From contig OX638369.1 in assembly GCA_951812925.1 (NCBI GenBank), positions 23,837,329-23,901,328 of the forward strand: DNA of 64,000 nt. The letters run 5' to 3'. The position numbers and the translations under genes were made by a program. Below are positions 34,601-43,580 of this stretch, one piece after another. Numbering within the stretch: the first letter of the stretch is position 1; each line of letters begins with the position of its first letter. The DNA comes from Calliopum simillimum. Taxonomy: Eukaryota; Arthropoda; Insecta; Diptera; Lauxaniidae. The notes under the pieces were generated by a model. The model was not told where the DNA came from. It saw only the letters and a program-made list of their open reading frames with translations, and searched no databases.

Positions 34601-35139
34601 TTACTTTTATGTCGTCAATTCAAACATTCTATTAAAACAGAGTCCAATTTTATCCATTTTTAAAATTCTAAAATTTATAAAAATACTTTTGTACCTTGAA
34701 TGGACTACTTATTTAACTTTCAAAAAAACGATTCCATTATCGATTTCAGATAATTTTGGGTTTTTTTTCCATTTTTTTTTTTTTTTTTTTTTTTTGATTT
34801 TTTTGTTTAACCTAATTTCTTAAAATTTCTCCAATTTCAACGAATTTCGTAGTGTTTATCCATAAGTTACACCTTTATTAGTTTGAAAATTTTTTTTTCT
34901 GGCATGTAAAATTCTAAGTTAACTAATTTTTTTATATATACAGCTTACTCAAAACTTTTCCCTATGATAAGATATGTTTTTTGAGCTTTAACATTTTTTT
35001 TTTTTTTTTTTTTTGAAACCAAAATTTTTATTTTTTGACAAATCGCACATTTCTTTCGAAAAAAACATATCCCGTAACCTTCCGCACACTCTCTGCTTAT
35101 ACATATCAACTGCAATTCTTCCCATTTTTCTCTACGCAG
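34601..35139. other. turtle intron upstream of the Ig3 exon
   Basis: Very T-rich (long T runs at 34763-34795 and 34991-35014). It ends in a pyrimidine-rich tract and TCTACGCAG, the acceptor for 35140. Confidence 0.55.
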
Positions 35140-35410
35140 GTGCCGCCCACTAATCAAACCAAACTCGAGGGCGAAAAGGTGATATTCTCATGCGAAGCAA
35201 AAGCTATGCCTGGTAATGTCACCGTAAGATGGTTTCGCGAGGGCTCCCCAGTACGGGAGGTGGCCTCATTGGAGACGCGTGTCACCATACGCAAGGATGG
35301 CTCATTAATTATCAATCCGGTTAGCGCCGATGATTCTGGGCAATATTTGTGTGAGGTGACAAATGGCATCGGGGATCCGCAGAGTGCTTCGGCATATTTG
35401 AATATTGAAT
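35140..35410 (+). CDS. tutl: turtle exon encoding Ig domain 3
   Basis: The exon opens in phase 0 after TCTACGCAG and closes in phase 1 at GAAT|GTAAGC, giving 90 codons plus one base. It encodes an I-set Ig domain starting VPPTNQTKLEGEK: first Cys at residue 18, core Trp at 31, DDSGQYLC with the second Cys at 71, then the G strand SASAYLNIE. Two N-glycosylation sequons (NQT, NVT) are visible. The tiny following intron (35411-35478, 68 bp) joins it to the next exon. Reading through that intron adds residues before a stop after 35490, so only splicing preserves the protein. Confidence 0.92.
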
Positions 35411-35478
35411 GTAAGCTCGAAATCACTTTTTTTCTCATATTCTTCTTACCAATTCCTTTAAAAAATAAAAAATTTCAG

Positions 35479-36342
35479 ATCCTGCCAAAGTGACCTTCAC
35501 CCCCTCTGTACAATATCTACCCTTCCGCCTTGCCGGCGTCGTGCAGTGCTACATCAAATCGAGCCCACAACTGCAATATGTCACCTGGACCAAAGATAAA
35601 CGCCTGCTCGAACCATATCAAATGAAGGATATTGTCGTCATGTCCAACGGTTCGTTGCTCTTTACACGCGTCAATGAGGATCATCAGGGCCGTTACACCT
35701 GTACGCCATACAATGCTCAAGGTACACAAGGCTCCTCGGGGCCCATGGAAGTGTTGGTACGTAAACCGCCAACATTCACGGTTGAACCCGACTCGCTGTA
35801 TCAGCGTAAAGTGGGCGATAGCGTTGAAATGCATTGTGATGCCATGGAAGCGGAAGGCACGCAACGTCCCACAATCAAATGGCAACGCCAGGAAGGCGAA
35901 CAACTGACGGAAACACAACGTAATCGCATTAAAATCAATGGCGGCAATATAACCATCGAGAGTTTACGTCGTGAAGATTTTGGCTACTATCAATGTGTTG
36001 TCTCAAATGAGGTAGCCACATTGATGTCGGCCACCCAACTTGTCATCGAGGGTACACAGCCACATGCGCCATACAATATCACCGGTAAGGCAACAGAATC
36101 ATCGATAACACTACAATGGATGCCTGGCTACAGTGGTGGCTCTGAATACAAACAGGATTACACGATCTGGTATCGTGAAGCAGGTACAAGTGATTGGCAA
36201 ACGATATCGGTGACACCATCGGGTAGCACACAAGTGACCATTAATGGGCTGGCATCGGGTACGACATATGAATTTCAAGTTGTCGGACGCAATGTCTTGG
36301 GCGAGGGGATGATGAGCAAAGTGATGACCGTGAGAACATTGG
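35479..36342 (+). CDS. tutl: turtle exon encoding Ig4, Ig5 and the first fibronectin III domain
   Basis: An 864-nt exon between AATTTCAG and G|GTGAGT, phase 1 at both ends. It joins the previous exon to give YPAKVTFTP. Residues about 1-90 form Ig4 (Cys in VVQCY, Trp in VTWTKD, second Cys in GRYTCTPYN). Residues about 93-193 form Ig5 (VEMHC, IKWQR, DFGYYQC). Residues about 196-287 form FN3-1 (HAPYNITGKATESSITLQW, then YEFQVVGRNVLG and a final VRTL). G/C content and codon use are clearly higher than the flanking intron. If the following intron were retained, the frame would end after 14 more codons at 36386, giving a soluble ectodomain; Drosophila turtle is known to make both membrane and secreted forms. 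Confidence 0.93.
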
Positions 36343-37119
36343 GTGAGTTGAAAGACATTAAGTTGAAAGGGTTTTTTATGTTTTAAGCAGTTGCGCCTTT
36401 TTTTTAAAGGTGTTGGAATATCTGTACGACTTACAGGAATAACTTAATGAACAAAATGTTTTCCAATATGTTCAAAATTATGTTGAACAGAGAAAACTAC
36501 TTGAGAGAACTACTTGAACAAAATTGCATGTGTTCATTTTTATCTTAATGTTCATGTTCATGTTCATGTTCATGTTCATGTTCATGTTCATGTTCATGTT
36601 CATGTTCATGTTCATGTTCATGTTCATGTTCATGTTCATGTTCATGTTCATGTTCATGTTCATGTTCATGTTCATGTTCATGTTCATGTTCATGTTCATG
36701 TTCATGTTCATGTTCATGTTCATGTTCATGTTCATGTTCATGTTCATGTTCATGTTCATGTTCATGTTCATGTTCATGTTCATGTTCATGTTCATGTTCA
36801 TGTTCATGTTCATGTTCGTGTTCATGTTCATGTTCATGTTCATGTTCATGTTCATGTTCATGTTCATCTTAATGTTCACGTTCATGTTCATGTTCATGTT
36901 CAATTAAATTTTGGATTAAACAAATGCATTTTCATTTTGATGCAAAAGCAAAAGTATTTTCAAGTTCATTAAATTATTCCTTTAGCGTGAATTTTACTAA
37001 TAAACAAAAATCATTTCTTTTACTAATTTTCTCTTTTCTCTATCTCTATTTTCTATTTTATTGCCTACTATTTAACTGTAAATAAACACCCTGTACATAT
37101 TTGATTGTAAATTCTAAAG
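36343..37119. other. turtle intron containing the hexanucleotide block
   Basis: A 777-bp intron if the 84-bp exon at 37120 is used. Nearly half of it is the CATGTT repeat described separately. Its 3' end has a CT-rich stretch (37028-37060) but a weak tract directly before the acceptor. Confidence 0.6.
36548..36902 (+). repeat. (CATGTT)n hexanucleotide microsatellite, about 59 copies
   Basis: About 355 bp of almost perfect CATGTT/TTCATG repeats, with a few interruptions near its 3' end (CGTGTT at 36817, CATCTTAATGTTCACG at 36866-36882). It lies 206 bp into the intron after the FN3-1 exon. The alternating Met-Asn, Val-His and Phe-Met open frames in it are artefacts of the repeat. Confidence 0.97.
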
Positions 37120-37203
37120 AAGACGCTCCGGCAGCGCCTCGTAATGTCAAGGCTGCAACACAACCACCAGATCATGTGTTTCAACTTATGCCTGACGAAG
37201 CTG
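37120..37203 (+). CDS. tutl: Candidate 28-codon cassette exon of turtle between the FN3 domains, with NAGNAG acceptor
   Basis: An 84-nt open stretch lies between ATTCTAAAG and the donor G|GTAAGA and is phase 1 at both ends, matching the exons at 35479-36342 and 49980-50393. It encodes EDAPAAPRNVKAATQPP and ends MPDEA. PAAPRNVKA closely resembles the first strand of the second FN3 domain (PGPPRNLTV at the start of 49980), as if the beginning of that domain had been duplicated. The acceptor is AAGAAG, so splicing at 37120 or 37123 would include or drop one Glu codon. The upstream pyrimidine tract is poor, which fits regulated use. Base composition is coding-like compared with the surrounding intron. 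Confidence 0.75.
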
Positions 37204-39360
37204 GTAAGACGTAGATGTCATAGTTGACAGAAAGACTAAAGAACAAAAATATCATTTTCGTTCTAAAAAAATTTCCAGAGATTTTTTGAATATAATTTTA
37301 GAGAAATTAAGATATTAAAATAATTAATGCGAAACAGTAGAAAAGAATTTCAAAACTTTGAAATGCGCGTCCCCTAATGGCCAATTTTTTACCAAATACT
37401 CTTAAGGCATTTGATACACAAAACAATATTCTGAAAAATTTTAACGTAACTGACCCACAGGAAAACATATACATATATAGTCACCATCAGTCCCATTCAA
37501 ATTGATTTTTAATTACTTCCCAATAATTTCCCATTCTCTAAAAAACGGATTTAGCTTAGAAAACTAGTACCTAAGGGTGCTGTCTTTAGCCTGGCCAAAC
37601 ATTTAATACCCTGCACTGCAGTATTTCGAAAATTTTACTTATATGGAAGGTGGCACGTTTTAAGAATTCTAAGAATTTTATAATTTATAAAATTTTTTGT
37701 GAAGTTCATTCCTATTTTGCTCCAACTTCAATTTTTTAGTTTTTTAACCACAATTCAAAAAATTTCCTATGTACTCAATTTACTGCATTTTTTTTATTGC
37801 GTAAGTACTTACAAGCAGCTAGACCTCTTTTATTTGGAAGTTCATGACAGTTCAGCTTAAATATTCTCTTGGACTTCATGTTTTCTCAATGATCCTTTAT
37901 ACTTTTTTAACTCAATTCAGCTGAAAATTTTTTTGGATTCCAAAAAATCCAACTTTTACTTATCTGACCCACTTATTGGAGCATACTTAAAAAATAAATA
38001 TTTTTAGCCGTCCTGTTCGTTACACTTTCCAACGTATCATGATAAACAATTTCAATTTTTCATAATAAACATTTTTACTGAATGGATATTTATTTTTTTT
38101 AAATTTCAACATCTCTTGGTAGCAATTTTGTTCCATGAATTTCATTTTGGTACATCCACATAACGAGTATATGCGTGTTTGCATATTAAATGCTGGCAAT
38201 AACAGGCAACAGAGGAACATTATATAACAACAATATCAACAAGAACAACAACAACAAAAAGAGTAACATTTTAAAGCGTGCGCCTTTCATTTGTTATTAA
38301 AATTAATTAAAAACAACCTGTTTGCTCGACCGTGCGTGTTTAAATTAACTTTACCCCATCACTGACACCACCATTCATACGAATGTATTCTACATTTTTG
38401 GGGTACCTATATAGCAAGGCCCAACTTAACCCCATTTGAGGTTGCCTTTTCTTTATAGCCATCGCCTGCCCTACTGTCGACAACGACAACGAGGATGGTT
38501 CTCCCACGGTAACCTCACTTGCCGCTTGGCAATAAAACTCAATTTGCATTGTATGCAACCAAACAACCCTCGCTGGGGCAACACAGCAAGGAGATGTCGT
38601 TACTTTTTTTTGTTGTTTTTGTTTTTAAATGGCTGATAGCAAGATTGCTGACTGCATGTTGTTATTGTTGTTGTTGTATGGTTGCTTCTGTTGTATTTTG
38701 TTGTTGTTGTTGTTGTTGTTACTGTTGCTTCCGCCATTGTTTCTGACGTTTTAATCGTGCATGCATAACGTAATCTTTGCATATATGGCTACTGCTACTG
38801 CTACCGCTTCTCAATTGTTCATGCGTTTGTGTGTCTGTGTATGCGGGACGTGCATCCAAATGTACACTTGTGTGTGTGTATGTGTGCGGGTGTATTTAAA
38901 TGTTATCCTTGTATAACGTTGCGTGCTAACTATAAAAAAAAAATAAACGAAAAACAGCAACAACAATGGCAACACCAACATACGCAAATCTTGCTGTTGT
39001 TATTTACTGCTACTCTGTCGATTTTGTAGCTGCTGCTTTTTCTTGTTGTTGTATTTGTTGTTTTTGTTGTTTTTCTGTTCATTCGTGAGCAAATTCATGT
39101 CAAGGCTGCGGTATTTTTCCAAGCGAACTTACGGTAACATTGCAATATACCATCATGGATGGCACAGTAAAACAAATAAACGCTGCGATTGAAATTTTTT
39201 CCTTAAATGGCACTAAGTGATGAGAAAATATTGGATTTGTAAATTGGAAATTTTATTTAAAATATACGAACCCGGTTTGGGGCATTTTTTTCCCCCTACA
39301 GCAGCAACAATTTTTCTATTTAATACTATGTATTTGGATTGTATGCATTTTATTTTAATT
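37204..39360. other. turtle intron, no gene
   Basis: A/T-rich with GTT/TGC runs (38658-38725, 38985-39075). No gene or transposon ends were recognised. Confidence 0.45.
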
Positions 39361-40545
39361 AACATGGCGTATGAGTGATTTAAATTTGTCTGAGCAATAT
39401 GCATGTTTTACTTAAATTAAATGTTACTCATACGTCAAAAGTTTTTGAAAATGTTCATATTGCAGATCTCCGATACACTTTAAAATCATATACCATGGCT
39501 CATTTTGTTTCTAATAATGTACTTTACAATTTGTTTTAGTATAGTAAATGGCCGCTGTATGGAAGTTTTAAATTTACTTGGTTTTTTGAAACTTAATCCA
39601 ATTATAAGTGCGTTTTTGACTGAAATTGTGTGAATGATAGCATTGGAGCGTTGAAAAAAATTTATTTTAAACCCAAAAAAGAGCACCCTTTCAAAAAGTT
39701 TTGATAAGTCTCTTCACTTAAGTTATTATAATAGACAGAAATGAAGTTTATTCGAAATGGACTTAATCTTTTTCTAAGAAAGCTACTCAAAATTTCTATT
39801 CAATTTGTCGGTGCAATATACGTATTTTACTTAATTAAATGTTACTCATACGTCATAAGTTTATGAAAATATTCATATTGAAAATCTCCGATACACTTTG
39901 CAGCTATATACTTTAGATCGTTTTGTTTCTCTTAATGCACTACACAATTAACTTAAGTTTAGAAATGGCCCAGGTATAGAAGGTATAAATTTATTTAGTT
40001 TTTGAAACTAAATCCAATGAAAATTGTGTTTCTTTGAATTTGACTGAAATTGTATAAATGATCGCATCGTTCCAAGACATATACATACTTCTATTAGGAT
40101 GTAATCAAATATAATCTTACGCTACCAAACTCATTTGAAGGTTTATTTTAAACCCATAAAAGAGCATTACAAAAAGTACCCTTTCAAAAATTTTGGTAAC
40201 TAAAATCTGTTCACATAAATAACTTTATCGAAGAAGGCTACTCAAGATTTCTAGCCGATTTGTCGTATATAAATATTTTTCTTAGTTAAATATTACTCAT
40301 ACGTCATATGTTCATGAAAATTTTCATACTGCTGATCTCCGATAAACTTTGCAGCCATATACTTTAGATCGTTTTGTTTCTAGTAATGCACTACACAATT
40401 AGTTTAAGTTTAGTAAATGGCCGCTGTATGGAAGTTGCTCAAAATTTTTAGCATATTTAATTAAATGTTACTCATATGTCATATTTTTTTATGAAAATGT
40501 TCATATTACAAATCTCCATTACATTTTGAAATCTTATAACATAGT
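39361..40545 (-). repeat. Tandem array of the core-motif family (antisense), about four units
   Basis: GTTACTCATACGTCA occurs at 39423 and 39841, ATTACTCATACGTCAT at 40292 and a variant at 40466. The first three are followed by AATCTCCGATA(C/A)ACTTTG(C)A(G/A), TAGATCGTTTTGTTTCT and AAATGGCC(G/C). Spacings are about 418, 451 and 174 bp, the last unit being truncated. A sense core (ACATGGCGTATGAGTGAT) at 39362 faces the first antisense core. Boxes and order match the 12.5-14.2 kb array in reverse, although the bases between have diverged. Confidence 0.8.
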
Positions 40546-40964
40546 TTATTTTGTTTCTACACAGCAAAATGTTTGGGTGTAAAATTCAAACCAAATTGGA
40601 ATGATTACAAATCCACACCAAATTTGGTATAAAATCTATGCTGCAACTGGGTATACAAACCATTTGTACTTGTTCGTATAAAATTTGTACAAATAAACTT
40701 TTAATACAATTTACACTATTTTGGTTTAAATTTCATAGTATCGCCATACAAAATCTTTTATACTATTTTTGTATAAATTTTATATAGAAGTTCATATGAA
40801 AGTATTTTAAGCCATTTGATATAAAATTCATATTGTGCTACATAAACCAATTTTACATTATTTTGGAAAAAATATTTCGGAATCAAAAAATGATATTGAT
40901 AATAACGCAGTGTAAATTCTACAATTAAAAAATATTTCACAATAATAACAAGTGTGTATTCATT

Positions 40965-41121
40965 TTAACCCTTACGACCCGGCTGGGACAATATATCCCA
41001 AAAAAATTTAATAACCAAAATTGTTTAAAATGAATTTACATAGATATAAAGTTATTTTAAACAATTTTTCTTATGAAAATTTTTTTGGGATATATTGTCC
41101 CAGCTGGGTAGAAAGGGTTAA
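40965..41121. mobile_element. 149-bp piggyBac-type MITE with TTAA target sites
   Basis: The element starts CCCTTACGACCCGGCTGG at 40969 and ends CCAGCTGGGTAGAAAGGG at 41117, with TTAA directly on both sides (40965-40968, 41118-41121). The arms are inverted copies of about 45-50 bp, including GGGACAATATATCCCAAAAA and its complement, around an A/T-rich centre. TTAA target duplication with CCCTT/AAGGG-type ends is the hallmark of the piggyBac superfamily. No coding sequence. Confidence 0.88.
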
Positions 41122-42098
41122 GAGAAACAAATTTCGTAAATTACATAAAAAATTTTCAATTACATATTTTTTTGAAGCATAAAGTACATATTGTTATTTT
41201 TCTCTAACATCGTTTTGTAATGAGAAAATTGTTTTTAGATATTTGAGGCTTAAAACGCAAACACAGTTATTCTTGAGGTTAGTGCTGACTCCAAAAATCT
41301 GTTTTTATTTTTATTTTATTTTTAAGTATAAACCAGTCTCTAAGGTTTTTCGTCATTTTCCTTAAGTCCACAGTGCATTTGAAATTTGCAGCAAACACAC
41401 GCACACATGAAACATGTATTCACTATTCATACACGTTGTAACAGCTTAGTCAATTAATGCGCTTGAAGAGACCATTTTTGAAGCGCAGTTGATTGCATAG
41501 TTATATGTGTGTGCGCCTGTATCTCATCTGTAGGTGAATGTTGGTGGTTTTTAATTTCTTTTCTGTTTTTTTTTTTCAGTTCTATTGTGTTTTCTTCGTT
41601 TTATTTTCTCATGTTTTTTTATCAGTCAAAAAGCTTGCATTCACATGCAGGATGCGTACGCGTAATCAACCATGAGCACGCAATACAAGGCACACAGCAA
41701 AGGTCTTCCGTTTACCGTCAATGTACACTTGCACACAGATAAACACACGTATACAATTACTTACGTTCATTGCACATACACATGCACACAAACAAACTTA
41801 CATACACACACTTTTACATAAGCACTTACTTACTATCTCTCTTTTGTATTGATTTCTTGTAGTTTTCCAACGTTATACTGTTTTATGCCTAGAAGTGCAC
41901 TACATTTTCTATCTCATAGTTTTCAGGTTTTTTGTTTCGCACAATTTCATTGCACAATAAATGGGATTTTTTCTTCATGTTTTTTTTTTTCTTTTTTTGG
42001 TGTTCAGTTTTATTTCGCTTTAGTTTTGTTGTGTTTGATTTGATTTCACACATTTGATTTCATATTGTTTTTTTGTTTTTCTTTAATTTTATTTACAG
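41122..42098. other. turtle intron upstream of the second 84-bp exon
   Basis: A/T-rich with CA-rich tracts (41765-41815). It ends with a long T-rich tract and ATTTACAG, a strong acceptor for 42099. Confidence 0.5.
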
Positions 42099-42182
42099 AC
42101 CTTTTAGCATATTTTGACATTTATTTTCATACCGATTCACATGGATCGATTGTTTACTCTCCGCCAAAGTTAAGACTAAAAG
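42099..42182 (+). CDS. tutl: Candidate second 28-codon cassette exon of turtle between the FN3 domains
   Basis: An 84-nt open stretch follows a strong polypyrimidine tract and TTTACAG and ends AAAAG|GTATAT. Phase is 1 at both ends, exactly compatible with the FN3 exons and with the candidate exon at 37120, which has the same length. It would encode DLLAYFDIYFHTDSHG then SIVYSPPKLRLK, and is hydrophobic at the start with a basic end. I know no domain it matches. Support is the splice sites, symmetric phase, identical length to the other cassette and lack of stops; it is A/T-rich, so chance is not excluded. Confidence 0.5.
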
Positions 42183-42289
42183 GTATATATTACATTTTTT
42201 TTACTAATTTAATTAAATGAAATTTTGTGCAAGATTTTAAGTAAAATTCATACAAATTGTCTAATGCCTTCTTGAGCTTCAAGCAGTTT

Positions 42290-42660
42290 TATTGTATGCC
42301 AGACATATTCTATTTTACTTTCATGAGTTTTTTTCAAGAACGTATACTTGTGGCAGACCAAATTATAAAAAATATTTTTAACATTTTTGCAATAAAAATA
42401 TTTAAAGTAATAAAACCCTTATGCCGGCTTTTTCAAAAAAGTTTTTTCAAACCCAAAATTTTTCTGAAGCACATATCGTGTGGCAGACCTACTTTGCTAT
42501 GAAAACTTTTACTGAAAAAAGCATTGTTCATTATAACGATAACCTTGTGTTGAAAAATACATGTGGCAGACGTATTTCAAATGCATACACTCTTTTCACC
42601 TGGCTGAAATTTTCTACAAATTTTATCATGTGGCAGCCGTAGGTATTCTGCTATGACAAT
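42290..42660 (+). repeat. Short repeat series with TGTGGCAGAC words
   Basis: TGTGGCAGAC or close variants occur at 42349, 42479, 42561 and 42630, spaced about 70-130 bp and each followed by A/T-rich sequence. Related words (GCAGAC, GTCTGC) recur at 43711, 44262, 44347, 44397, 44473, 44548 and 44625. The stretches at 44347 and 44548 (ACAGACATGGGTTT / GCAGACATGGTTTA, then TCTTCACA) look like two copies of a unit of about 200 bp. The family is not recognised. Confidence 0.4.
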
Positions 42661-42669
42661 ATCAGCTAA

Positions 42670-43580
42670 AAAAAAAATTATCCTCATAAATTGCCATTAA
42701 GACATTTAAGAACAGAATCAAAGTTTCCCATATAATTACAACAACAACAGCACCCACAATATTATGCTGTGTCGTTTAGAAAGTGAATGAGAGTGGAGTG
42801 AGAGAAATTTTGTTGTTGTTTTTCTCTTGCTTGCACGAAACCTGTTTCGTTGCACTTTGTCAACATTTTGCACCGATATTTTGGATGTTTTGCGATATTT
42901 TTGGACTTTAATCGATATTTTTGAACTCTTGCCGATATTTTGGTTATTTATCGATACTTTTGGACTTTTTCCGATATTTAAGTTGTTTCTTGATACTTTT
43001 GGACTTTTTTCGATATTTTGGATGTTACTCGATACTTTTGCACTTTTACCGATATTTTGGATGTTTTTCCATGGGTACTTTTGCCGATATTTTGGTTCTT
43101 TATCGATACTTTTGGACTTTTACCGATATTTTGGATGTTTCTCGATACTGTAAGACTTTTACCGATGTTTTAATACATTGGACTTTTGCCGACATTTTGG
43201 ATGTTTTTCGATACTTTTGGACTTCAACCGGCAATTTGGATCTATTTCGATATTTACTTTTGCCGATATTTTAGTTCTTCATCGATACTTTTGGTTTTTT
43301 AGATGTTTCTTGATACTTTTGGACTTTTTTCAACATTTTGGATGTTTCTTGATACTTTTGGACTTTTACCGACATTTTGGATGTTTTTCGATACTTTTGC
43401 TTTTTCACCGATATTTTAGATGTTTTTCGATACTTTTGCTTTTTCACCGATATTTTAGATGTTTTTCGATACTTTTGCTTTTTCACCGATATTTGAGAAT
43501 TTTTTCGATGCTTTTGGGCTCTTTTCGGCTTTTTGCATGTTTTTTGATACTTTTGCACTTTTAACGATATTTTCGATACT
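42670..43580 (+). repeat. 39-bp minisatellite element, copy 2 (inverted relative to copy 1)
   Basis: The array 42870-43580 is made of CGATATTTTGGATGTTTTTCG and CGATACTTTTGGACTTTTAC units, the reverse complement of 4161-4595, and is longer, about 18 units. The preceding 42670-42868 is the reverse complement of the flank at 4596-4776 (CAAAGTTTCCCATATAATTA, AACAGCACCCACA, GAGTGGAGTGAGAGAAATTT). Shared flank plus array show a common dispersed element rather than independent simple repeats. Confidence 0.88.

Noticed and set aside
36478..36972. Long open frames of alternating Met-Asn, Val-His and Phe-Met on both strands
   Set aside because: They are the six-frame translations of the (CATGTT)n repeat, which has no stop codon in most frames.
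40560..40960. A possible MITE in the AAATTTGGTATAAAA-rich stretch
   Set aside because: Words such as GTATAAAATTT recur in both orientations, but no matching ends or target duplication could be found; low-complexity A/T sequence is sufficient.
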